A DNA stretch of 6,475 nt from an uncultured Anaerolineae bacterium (lineage in GTDB: Bacteria > Chloroflexota > Anaerolineae > B4-G1 > DUEL01). How positions within the stretch are numbered: the first letter of the stretch is position 1; every line of letters starts with the position of its first letter. Positions 1 through 5,929 of this stretch are shown here, in pieces. Below the pieces are notes generated by a model. It did no database searches. It was not told the origin of the DNA and saw only the letters and a list, made by a program, of their open reading frames with translations. Location: the NCBI GenBank assembly GCA_937942115.1, contig CALDFY010000074.1, positions 1 through 6,475 on the forward strand, given 5' to 3'. A program made the translations under genes and the position numbers.

Positions 1-3
1 CCG

Positions 4-882
4 ATGGATTTCCTCACCCGCCTGAAGTCCGGCCCCCCCATCGTTGCCGACGGGGCGATGGGGACGATGTTGCAGGCCGCCGGTCTGCCGCCGGGCAAGA
101 CCGGGGAGTTCTGGGTCCTGGAGCGCCCGGACGCCGTCGCCGCCGTCCACCGCGCCTATGTGGAGGCCGGCGCCGAACTGGTCCTCACCTGCACCTTCGG
201 CGGCACGCGCCCCCGCCTGGAGCGAAGCGGGCTGGCTGACCGGGTCGCCGAAGTCAACCGCCGGGCCGTGGAAATCGCCCGGGAGGCCGCCGCCGGACGG
301 GCCCTCGTCGCCGGAGACATCGGGCCCCTGGGAGAGTTGCTGGCCCCGCTGGGGAAACGGTCCTATGAGGAGGCGGTGGACCTGTTTGCCGAACAGGCCG
401 CCGCCCTGGCAGAGGCCGGGGTGGACGTCCTCTACATTGAGACGATGTCCGCCCTGGAGGAGGCCCGGGCCGCTGTAGAGGGCGCCCGACGGGCCGCGCC
501 CCACCTGCCCATCACGCTGACGTTCTCCTTTGACACCCACGGGCGGACCAGCATGGGCGTCCGTCCGGAGCAGGCGGCCAAAGCGGCCCTGGAGTGGGGA
601 GTTGTGGCCCTCGGCGCCAACTGCGGCGCCACGCTGGAGATGACCGAAGGGGCACTGGAGAAGATACGAGCGGCAGCGCCCGAGGCCGTCCTCATCGCCA
701 AACCGAACGCCGGCCTGCCGCGAATGGTGGAGGGCAAGCCCGTCTACGACGCGACGCCGGAGATGATGGCCGATTTCGCCGCCCGCGCGGTCGCCCTGGG
801 CGCGCGGATTGTCGGCGGATGCTGCGGCTCCACCCCGGCCCACATCCAGGCCATTGCCCGGCGCCTGGCCGCGCTGGATTGA
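4..882 (+). CDS. Homocysteine S-methyltransferase family protein
   Basis: A 292-residue protein of the homocysteine S-methyltransferase / betaine-homocysteine methyltransferase family, which is also the N-terminal module of cobalamin-dependent methionine synthase. These enzymes move a methyl group onto the zinc-bound thiolate of homocysteine to make methionine. Visible marks: DGAMGT at residues 15-21 near the start (Asp16 in the homocysteine-binding position), TCTFGGT at 62-68 where TNTFG is more usual, YIETMS at 144-149, and the zinc ligands Cys207 (GANCG) and Cys273-Cys274 (GGCCGSTPAH). Length fits a complete stand-alone domain with no cobalamin or folate module attached, so the methyl donor (a separate corrinoid protein, betaine or S-methylmethionine) cannot be read from the sequence. 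The ATG lies three bases from the window edge; it matches the usual family start, but its ribosome binding site is out of view. The next gene is 243 bp downstream. Confidence 0.92.
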   Translation: MDFLTRLKSGPPIVADGAMGTMLQAAGLPPGKTGEFWVLERPDAVAAVHRAYVEAGAELVLTCTFGGTRPRLERSGLADRVAEVNRRAVEIAREAAAGRALVAGDIGPLGELLAPLGKRSYEEAVDLFAEQAAALAEAGVDVLYIETMSALEEARAAVEGARRAAPHLPITLTFSFDTHGRTSMGVRPEQAAKAALEWGVVALGANCGATLEMTEGALEKIRAAAPEAVLIAKPNAGLPRMVEGKPVYDATPEMMADFAARAVALGARIVGGCCGSTPAHIQAIARRLAALD

Positions 883-889
883 ACCTGCG

Positions 890-978
890 GGGCGACCGCG
901 ATGGTGGGCGACCACAAGGATGGGCGACCGCAAGGATGGGCGACCGCAAGGATGGGCGACCGCAAGGGTCGCCCCTAC
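890..978 (+). repeat. 16-bp tandem array ending in a perfect hairpin
   Basis: Five units begin with GGGCGACC at 890, 906, 922, 938 and 954, an exact 16-bp period. The third and fourth are identical (GGGCGACCGCAAGGAT) and the first two differ by a few bases. Only the last unit runs into the complementary arm: GGGCGACC (954-961), loop GCAAG, GGTCGCCC (967-974), then CCTAC. The array starts eight bases after the stop codon of the methyltransferase gene. It looks like repeated duplication of the left arm of a dispersed hairpin repeat. There is no T-tract, so it is not a typical intrinsic terminator. Confidence 0.9.
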
Positions 979-994
979 ATGCCCCTGTCCCATT

Positions 995-1071
995 GGGGCG
1001 ACCGCAAAGGTAGGGGCAGGGCTGGCCCCTGCCCCAGGGCTGGCCCCTGCCCGGGGCTCTGGCCCCTGCCC
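995..1071 (+). repeat. Partial hairpin repeat followed by an 18-bp GC-rich tandem repeat
   Basis: A left half of the GGGGCGACCGCAA repeat (995-1009) runs into an 18-bp unit, CAGGGCTGGCCCCTGCCC, present exactly at 1017-1034 and 1035-1052, with a diverged 19-bp third copy at 1053-1071. The first unit can also fold: GGGGCAGGG (1013-1021) pairs with CCCTGCCCC (1027-1035) over a 5-base loop. No coding capacity is credible here. Confidence 0.85.
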
Positions 1072-1089
1072 TTATGGGCCACCTCAGGA

Positions 1090-1113
1090 GGCAACTGCAA
1101 GGGTTGCCCCTAC
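1090..1113 (+). repeat. Hairpin repeat, GGCAAC/GTTGCC version, in the rlmN leader
   Basis: GGCAAC (1090-1095), loop TGCAAGG, GTTGCC (1103-1108), then CCTAC. The plan matches the GGGCGACC hairpin at 954-978, but both arms have changed together (C-G pairs to A-T pairs). It lies 17 bases upstream of the rlmN start. An AGGAGG at 1086-1091 overlaps its left arm. Confidence 0.75.
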
Positions 1114-1125
1114 CCGACCTGACCG

Positions 1126-2223
1126 ATGGACACCCTTTCTCCCTACGACCTCTCCTTCCCCGACCTCCAGGCGCTCCTGGAGGGATGGGGCGAGCCGCCG
1201 TTCCGGGCCCGCCAGGTCTGGGAGTGGCTCTACGTCCACCTGGCGGACGACTGGGAGCAGATGACCAATCTGCCCGGTGCCCTGCGGCAGCGCCTCGCCG
1301 CCCATCTCCCCCTGGTCGCGCCGCGCGTCCTGGCCACCCAGGTCTCCTCCGACGGCCTGACCCGTAAGGACCTCCTCCAACTGGCCGACGGGGAGACCAT
1401 AGAGGCCGTCCTGATGCGCTATGAGCGGCGGCGGACGGCCTGCATTTCCACCCAGGTGGGCTGTCCGATCGGCTGCCTCTTCTGCGCTACCGGACAGGCG
1501 GGCTTCCGCCGCAACCTCTCCGCCGGGGAGATCGTCGCCCAGGCCATCCACTTCGCCCGCATCCTGCGGGCGGAGGGCCGCACCTCTCCACCGCCGCCTA
1601 CCAGGGGGCGGGGTGAGGCCCTCACCAACGTCGTGCTGATGGGGATGGGCGAGCCGCTGCTGAACTACCGGGCCACCCTGGAAGCCATCCGCCGTCTGAG
1701 CGACCCGCAGGGCTTCCGCCTGGGCCAGCGCCACATCACCCTCTCCACCGTCGGCATCGTGCCGGAGATAGACCGTCTGGCAGAGGAGAAGTCCCCCAGC
1801 GGCGGTCCCCTGCAAATCACGCTGGCTATCTCCCTCCACGCCGCCACCGACGAATTGCGAAACCGCCTGGTGCCCATCAACCGCCGCTACGGGCTGGATG
1901 CCCTCTTCGCGGCCTGTAGACGGTACATCGCCCGGACCGGCCGCCGGCTCAGTTTTGAGTGGGTGCTGATCGCCGGGGTGAACGATTCCCCCGCCCAGGC
2001 CAGCGCCCTCGCCGACCGACTGCAGGGATTGACTGCCCACGTCAACCTGATTCCCCTGAACCCGACCCCGGCCTATGAAGGGAAACCGCCGTCCCGTCAG
2101 GCCATTGCGGCGTTCACCGCCGTCTTGGAACGGCGCGGGATTCCGTTCACCGTCCGCCTGCGCCGGGGAATTGAGATTCAGGCCGGATGTGGGCAGTTGA
2201 GGGGAGTGAAAAGTGAAACGTGA
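1126..2223 (+). CDS. rlmN: RlmN, dual-specificity 23S rRNA A2503 / tRNA A37 C2-methyltransferase
   Basis: A 365-residue radical-SAM enzyme that methylates C2 of A2503 in 23S rRNA and A37 of some tRNAs, in the cytosol. The cluster motif CPIGCLFC gives Cys113, Cys117 and Cys120. The two catalytic cysteines are present: Cys106 (TACISTQVGC), seven residues before the first cluster cysteine as in the Escherichia coli enzyme, and Cys355 (AGCGQL), the methyl-carrying residue. Also visible are FRARQVWEWLY (26-36), the MGMGEPLLNY stretch (172-181), LSTVGIVPEI (206-215), AISLHA (234-239) and NLIPLNPTP (307-315). The ATG fits the normal family N-terminus, although no close Shine-Dalgarno is present. Residues about 153-165 are a Pro/Arg/Gly-rich insert encoded by a dispersed repeat. 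The last codons come from the GTGAAAC repeat, which also supplies the TGA. Confidence 0.96.
   Translation: MDTLSPYDLSFPDLQALLEGWGEPPFRARQVWEWLYVHLADDWEQMTNLPGALRQRLAAHLPLVAPRVLATQVSSDGLTRKDLLQLADGETIEAVLMRYERRRTACISTQVGCPIGCLFCATGQAGFRRNLSAGEIVAQAIHFARILRAEGRTSPPPPTRGRGEALTNVVLMGMGEPLLNYRATLEAIRRLSDPQGFRLGQRHITLSTVGIVPEIDRLAEEKSPSGGPLQITLAISLHAATDELRNRLVPINRRYGLDALFAACRRYIARTGRRLSFEWVLIAGVNDSPAQASALADRLQGLTAHVNLIPLNPTPAYEGKPPSRQAIAAFTAVLERRGIPFTVRLRRGIEIQAGCGQLRGVKSET
1583..1618. repeat. Dispersed repeat copy inserted in frame within rlmN
   Basis: Read on the minus strand this 36-bp stretch begins CCTCACCCCGCCCCCTGG. That matches 16 of 18 bases of 5793-5810, and its first 15 bases match 14 of 15 at 5967-5981; both of those copies are intergenic. 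The two ends are imperfectly complementary (CCTC...GAGG), as expected for a hairpin repeat. It encodes residues about 153-165 of RlmN, rich in Pro, Arg and Gly, at a place where other RlmN proteins as I recall them have a short loop before the NVVLMGMGEP motif. Confidence 0.7.
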
Positions 2224-2233
2224 AACGTGAAGA
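2206..2233 (+). repeat. Four-unit 7-bp tandem repeat (GTGAAAC) at the rlmN/OsmC junction
   Basis: Units start at 2206 (GTGAAAA), 2213 (GTGAAAC), 2220 (GTGAAAC) and 2227 (GTGAAGA). Seven is not a multiple of three, so successive units put TGA and GTG into all three frames. The repeat encodes the last five residues of RlmN (VKSET), supplies its TGA stop (2221-2223), and contains a GTG at 2220 in frame with the next gene. Confidence 0.9.
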
Positions 2234-2237
2234 GGGT

Positions 2238-2693
2238 ATGGGGCTGAATATCTGCGCGCGGGCGCAGTGGGTAGAAGGTCTGCGCTCCCTGGTGACGGTG
2301 GAGAATCACAGTGTGGTGGTAGACCCGCCTCCGGAGGAGGGGGGAACCGGTACGGCGATGAGCGCCCCTCAGTTGTTTGCGGCGGCGATGGCGGCCTGTA
2401 TCGCCGGCTTCATCGCCAACTCGTGCCGTCTCCGGGACATCCCGCTGACCCGGCTGGAGGTGGAGTTGACCGCGCCCGTCCAGACCGGCCCGCGTCGCAT
2501 CGGGGATATGGAAGCGGTCATCCGGATGGACCCCGAACCGCCGGAGGAGGTCCGCCAGCACCTGCTCAAGGTCGCACAACGGGCCACTCTGCTCAACACG
2601 CTGGCCCGGCCGCCCCGGGTCATTCTCCGGTTTGAGGAGTCCCCAACTCCCTCGCGGCTCCGCGCGCCAGCCGCTCCCGGACCTCCGGCGTGA
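2238..2693 (+). CDS. OsmC-like family protein lacking the second catalytic Cys
   Basis: A 151-residue OsmC/Ohr-type protein. Family members are small cytosolic dimers, some of which reduce organic or lipid hydroperoxides through two cysteines. Family signs: ARAQWVEG near the N-terminus, GHxV-like ENHSVVVDPP, the helix start SAPQLFAAAMAACIAG holding Cys54, and a C-terminal NTLARPP. The second redox cysteine normally sits just before this NTL, as in CPVHNTL; here the segment is RATLLNTL, with Thr117 in its place. Peroxidase activity by the standard mechanism is therefore doubtful. The ATG at 2238 matches the normal start and lies 14 bp after rlmN. A GTG at 2220, overlapping the rlmN stop, would add six residues, and neither start has a well-spaced Shine-Dalgarno. 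The last 18 or so residues (from SPTPSRL) extend past the usual fold into sequence shared with the convergent kinase gene. Confidence 0.85.
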   Translation: MGLNICARAQWVEGLRSLVTVENHSVVVDPPPEEGGTGTAMSAPQLFAAAMAACIAGFIANSCRLRDIPLTRLEVELTAPVQTGPRRIGDMEAVIRMDPEPPEEVRQHLLKVAQRATLLNTLARPPRVILRFEESPTPSRLRAPAAPGPPA

Positions 2694-3621
2694 CCGGCCA
2701 CCCGACGGCATCCATCGCCAGCAGTACCCCGCCGATGGCCGGCGGGACTTCCAGAAGGACCGGACGGGCACCCGGCGCAACAGCCCGGACGGTCTCGCCC
2801 AGCGTATCCAGCAGGAGCGGGGTGGCAGAGCGGAAAAGTCCCCCCGCCAGCACCAGGTCAAACTCTTCGTCCTCCATCCCCAGGCGGCGGATGACGACCA
2901 CCGCACCGCCGCCCAGTTCCCGTCCGGCCCGCCGGACAATCTCCCGCGCGGCCGCATCCCCGGCGTCCGCCTCCTCTATCAGCGCCTGCACCACCCCGGC
3001 GACCCGGGGGAAGAGGTCATAGCGCCAGCGGCTGACTCCCTCCAGCAGGTCGGCCACGTCGGCGGCGCCGACCAGGCGGACCAGCCGGTCGGAAAGCGCG
3101 GTGGCGGGGCCCCGCCCGGTGTAGGCCCGAGCGACGGCGTGAAGCGCCGCCTGGGCCAGGTCGGGGGCACTCCCCCAGTCGTCAAAGGGGTAGCCCAGGC
3201 CCAGCGTGCGGGCCGTCTCCCCCCGCCGGTTTCGCCCGGCGACGGTGGTGCCGGTCCCGGCGACAATCACCACTCCCCAGGGCTCCCGCGCCCCGGCCCG
3301 CAGGGCGACGAAGGTATCGTTGACCAGGACCGACGGCCCCGAGAGGCCCAGTCCGTCCACCAGCGGGCGCAGCCGGGCCTCGTCGGAGGGCCAGTCCAGG
3401 CCGGCCAGGCCGTAGGCGGCGGCGGTGACCTCCTGTGGCGAGGTCCGGGCCGCTGCCAGCGCCTCTCCCACCGCCTGCCGGAGCGCGGCCCGCGCGCCCT
3501 CCAGCCCCACTCCTTCCCAGTTCCCCGGCCCTGCCCGCCCGACGCCCAGCACTTCCCCGGCTTCGTCCGCGACCAGGGCGTGAGTCTTCGTCCCTCCGGC
3601 ATCCACTCCCACAAAGCGCAT
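2620..3621 (-). CDS. BadF/BadG/BcrA/BcrD-type ATPase, probable N-acetylglucosamine (amino-sugar) kinase
   Basis: A 333-residue member of the actin/hsp70/hexokinase superfamily. Phosphate-1 motif DAGGTKTH is at residues 7-14, GPGNWEGVG at 31-39, NDTFVAL at 101-107 with Asp102 as likely catalytic base, phosphate-2 motif GTGTTVAG at 122-129, and an adenosine-type LAGGLF at 259-263. This set and the length fit single-domain amino-sugar kinases such as NagK and MurK, which phosphorylate GlcNAc or MurNAc during cell-wall or chitin salvage. The sugar cannot be fixed from sequence, and some relatives activate other substrates. I chose the ATG at 3621, five bases from AGGAGG; the ATG at 3624 is too close, and a TTG at 3648 would start inside a hairpin repeat. 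It follows the membrane gene by 30 bp and is probably co-transcribed with it. Its C-terminal end overlaps the OsmC gene by 74 bp, tail to tail. Confidence 0.88.
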   Translation of the reverse strand: MRFVGVDAGGTKTHALVADEAGEVLGVGRAGPGNWEGVGLEGARAALRQAVGEALAAARTSPQEVTAAAYGLAGLDWPSDEARLRPLVDGLGLSGPSVLVNDTFVALRAGAREPWGVVIVAGTGTTVAGRNRRGETARTLGLGYPFDDWGSAPDLAQAALHAVARAYTGRGPATALSDRLVRLVGAADVADLLEGVSRWRYDLFPRVAGVVQALIEEADAGDAAAREIVRRAGRELGGGAVVVIRRLGMEDEEFDLVLAGGLFRSATPLLLDTLGETVRAVAPGARPVLLEVPPAIGGVLLAMDAVGWPVTPEVRERLARGAARELGTPQTGE

Positions 3622-3626
3622 CATTG

Positions 3627-3632
3627 CCTCCT
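3627..3632 (-). promoter_or_regulatory. Ribosome binding site of the kinase gene
   Basis: AGGAGG on the minus strand. Two adjacent ATG codons follow at 3624 and 3621; the spacings are 2 and 5 bases, which favours the second. Confidence 0.8.
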
Positions 3633-3641
3633 GGCGCGCGC

Positions 3642-3664
3642 AGCGCAAGACTTAATCTTGCGCT
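3642..3664. repeat. Perfect 9-bp hairpin spanning the stop codon of the membrane gene
   Basis: AGCGCAAGA (3642-3650), loop CTTAA, TCTTGCGCT (3656-3664), followed on the plus strand by ACA. On the minus strand the right arm encodes the last residues of the membrane protein (V-A-Q-D), and the TAA stop sits in the loop (3652-3654). It separates the membrane gene from the kinase ribosome binding site by about 10 bases. There is no T-tract, so it is more likely a repeat, mRNA-stability element or coupling element than a terminator. Confidence 0.85.
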
Positions 3665-5781
3665 ACAACTAAACCCGCCAGCCCCACCAGGGCCACCACC
3701 CCACAGGTCTGGGGGATGCCCAGGAGGGGGACGAAGAAGGTCCCACCCAGAAGCGCCCCCAGACACCCTCCGGCCAGGTCGGCTCCGTAGAGACGGCCGA
3801 CGGCCCGGCCGACGTCCCCCCGTTCGGCCTGAAGGGCCAAGGGGAAGACCGCCCCGCCCCACCCGCCCGCCAGCAGGGCCAGTATCGGGAAAACCGGCGC
3901 CGGAAGAGGCTGCTGCAGAAGGAGCGGGAGGACAGCCGCCCCCAGGGCCAGTGCGCCCATCAGGGCCAGCAGCGCCCGACGGGCCGTCGGCGGCTCCCGG
4001 CGGCGGGAAGAGCCCCATCGGCTTCCCAGTACCATCCCGACCATAAAAGCGGCGACGATCAGGCTGACCTGCGCGTAAAGAGAACCGTAGCGCACCTGAA
4101 AGGCCAGCAGAATCACCACCTCCAGCATCATCCCCGCCAGTCCCGCGCCGCCGACGGCCATCGGAACGGCCCACCGCCGCCGCAGGCGTGATACTCCCAC
4201 CGGCACGGCCAGCGCCAGGGCGACCCACCCCAGCCGCAGGACGTCCGTCCGTTCAAAGAAACCGCGCAGGCGCGGGGTGAAGCGGGAAAGCCAGAGGGCC
4301 AGGTCGTAGTAGTAGCAGATAGGCGTCAGGTCCCGGTTGAGGCGCACCCCGGCCGTCCCCTCCAGCACCTCCCGTACCTGGGCGAAGCGGTCGGTGGTGA
4401 AGAGGTAGCGGATGTACGCGGCCGTCACCCAGCGGGTAGCGATGCCCCGTTCGGCCAGCCGTTGGCCCCAGAGGGCCGGGTCGGCCTCCAGCGGGTCGGC
4501 GGAGGCCAGGAAGTAGGTCGTGTCGCCGGGCAGCGCCAGGACGTGCGGGAAGACGGCGCGCAGGGTGTGGTAGACGCTCCCGTTCCGGCGGGCCAGTTCG
4601 GGGCTCCAGTAGTTCTCCGCCGCCGGAAGCCCCAGCGCCAGGACGCCGCCCGGGTTCAGGACGGCCCGGACTTCCCGGAAGAACTCCTCCGTATAAAATC
4701 GGTTCAGCGCGCCCGTGGACGGCTCCGGCAGGTCCAGGATGACCACGTCAAAGGTCCGGCGGGCCGTCTGGACAAATCGCCGTCCGTCGGCCAGGACGAT
4801 GGTGGCCCGAGGGTCGTCCAGGACGGCGGCCTCTTCGGGCGGAAGGTGGAGACGGGCGGCCCGCAGGAGCAGTGGGTCGGGCTCCACGACGGTCACGTGG
4901 GCCACCGGATGGCGCAGGGCCTCCCGGAGGTTGCCCGCCGCCGCGCCGCCGATGAGGAGGACTTCCCGGGGGGCCGGGTGGGCCAGGAGCGGCGGGTGGA
5001 CAACCTCCTCAGGCCGGTCCCCCTGCGTCTCAAACATCAGGATGCCGTTCTCGTAGAAGATGCGCTGACTCTCCCGGGCCTGGACGACAATGCGCCCGTA
5101 GGGGGAGTCGGCGGCGAAGGCCAGGTCCGACCACTGCCAGTGGAGGGTGGCGCGGTGGAGAAAGGGAGCCGTCAGCAAGAAAAGGATAGCCGGTAGCAGG
5201 AAGCCGATAGCCGGGAGCCGGGAGCCGACGAGGAAGGCGGCGGCCAGGTCGGCGGCCAGGATGAGCGCAGCGGTCTGGAAGGGGTCCAGGTAGCGGACGA
5301 GGACGAAACTGAAGAGGGCGCCGCCGACGGCCGCGCCGGCGCACTCCCAGAGGTAGGCCTGTCCGGCGGGGCGGCCCGTTTCGGTCAGGCGCCGGGCCAG
5401 GAGCGGGAAGAGCGCCCCCGCCAGCAGGCAGACCGGCGCGACGGCCAGCACCACCGTCCCCACCATCGGTCCGAACTCCACCAGCGCGCCGGGCGGGACC
5501 CGCAGCAGCCCCCGCGCGGCGCGCACCAGGAGCATCTGGAGGGCCGGCAGCAGGCCGAGGAGGACCAGTCCCCCGGCCAGCCGTTCGGAGTCCGGCACGA
5601 AGCGAAGAGAAGTGCCGTACCGGCCCGCCAGCCCGGCTCCCAGCGCCCCCCAGGCCAGCCAGGCCGCCAGAATGAGGCCCAGGACCAGTTCGTTGCCGTA
5701 GAGGACGGCGACCAGTTCCCGTATCAGCAGGACCTGGGCGACGGTGGTGGTGAAACCGAGAGCCAGAAGGGAAAAGCGCAT
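3652..5781 (-). CDS. Polytopic membrane protein with central spermidine-synthase-like domain
   Basis: A 709-residue integral membrane protein. Residues about 1-210 hold six or seven hydrophobic segments, residues about 213-495 a soluble domain with a spermidine-synthase/Rossmann methyltransferase fold, and residues about 514-706 a second hydrophobic bundle. This is the layout of the 'fused MFS/spermidine synthase' family. In the soluble domain the nucleotide loop is IGGAAAGN (277-284), followed by VVEPDP (298-303), LADGRRF (330-336), DLPEPSTG (350-357) and LNRFYTEEFF (359-368). True spermidine synthases have GGGDG and a DxxD catalytic pair; here the first is altered and the second reads D350-x-x-E353, so polyamine synthesis is unlikely. 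The family function is unknown to me. The two membrane halves resemble each other. I chose the ATG at 5781, nine bases from GAGGAG; a longer frame from a TTG at 6018 runs through repeats. Confidence 0.87.
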   Translation of the reverse strand: MRFSLLALGFTTTVAQVLLIRELVAVLYGNELVLGLILAAWLAWGALGAGLAGRYGTSLRFVPDSERLAGGLVLLGLLPALQMLLVRAARGLLRVPPGALVEFGPMVGTVVLAVAPVCLLAGALFPLLARRLTETGRPAGQAYLWECAGAAVGGALFSFVLVRYLDPFQTAALILAADLAAAFLVGSRLPAIGFLLPAILFLLTAPFLHRATLHWQWSDLAFAADSPYGRIVVQARESQRIFYENGILMFETQGDRPEEVVHPPLLAHPAPREVLLIGGAAAGNLREALRHPVAHVTVVEPDPLLLRAARLHLPPEEAAVLDDPRATIVLADGRRFVQTARRTFDVVILDLPEPSTGALNRFYTEEFFREVRAVLNPGGVLALGLPAAENYWSPELARRNGSVYHTLRAVFPHVLALPGDTTYFLASADPLEADPALWGQRLAERGIATRWVTAAYIRYLFTTDRFAQVREVLEGTAGVRLNRDLTPICYYYDLALWLSRFTPRLRGFFERTDVLRLGWVALALAVPVGVSRLRRRWAVPMAVGGAGLAGMMLEVVILLAFQVRYGSLYAQVSLIVAAFMVGMVLGSRWGSSRRREPPTARRALLALMGALALGAAVLPLLLQQPLPAPVFPILALLAGGWGGAVFPLALQAERGDVGRAVGRLYGADLAGGCLGALLGGTFFVPLLGIPQTCGVVALVGLAGLVVAQD

Positions 5782-5790
5782 CGGCGAATG

Positions 5791-5796
5791 CTCCTC
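5791..5796 (-). promoter_or_regulatory. Ribosome binding site of the membrane protein gene
   Basis: GAGGAG on the minus strand, nine bases before the ATG at 5781. Four of its six bases belong to the end of a dispersed repeat (5793-5846). Confidence 0.65.
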
Positions 5797-5846
5797 ACCC
5801 TTCCCCCTGGAGGCTGCGCTACTGGCCCGAAAGGCCGGGGGAGGGG
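5793..5846. repeat. C-rich/G-rich long-stem repeat upstream of the membrane gene
   Basis: CCCTTCCCCC (5798-5807) pairs with GGGGGAGGGG (5837-5846) over ten positions with one G-T. An inner GGCC-CGAAA-GGCC hairpin (5824-5836) lies against the stem. The left end, CCTCACCCTTCCCCCTGG, is shared with the insert in rlmN and with 5967-5981. The pair is a wobble in plus-strand RNA but a mismatch in minus-strand RNA. Confidence 0.7.
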
Positions 5847-5853
5847 CGAGAAT

Positions 5854-5879
5854 GTAGGGGCAACCCTTGCGGTTGCGCC
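5854..5879 (-). repeat. GGCAACC-GCAAG-GGTTGCC hairpin repeat, minus orientation
   Basis: On the minus strand the sequence reads GGCGCAACC, loop GCAAG, GGTTGCCCCTAC. It is the same design and trailing CTAC as the repeats at 954-978 and 1090-1113, in the opposite orientation. One base (G5877) bulges in the stem. Confidence 0.8.
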
Positions 5880-5929
5880 ATAGGCATCCATTGAAGGCCG
5901 GGTTGAGTTGCCCCCCTCCCGCCGCCCTG

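Noticed and set aside
1084..2040. Long minus-strand frame opposite rlmN (318 codons)
   Set aside because: It lies antisense to an unmistakable RlmN; its product is Gly/Asp/Gln-rich with no motif, typical of open antisense frames in GC-rich DNA.
3104..3115. 12-bp palindrome GCGGGGCCCCGC
   Set aside because: It is inside the kinase coding sequence and is explained by GC-rich codons.
2632..3672. Plus-strand frame opposite the kinase (346 codons)
   Set aside because: Antisense to a protein with all kinase motifs; composition is that of a shadow frame.
3182..4228. Long minus-strand frame across the kinase/membrane gene junction (348 codons)
   Set aside because: It is out of frame with both recognised genes and gives a Gly/Arg/Pro-rich, low-complexity product.
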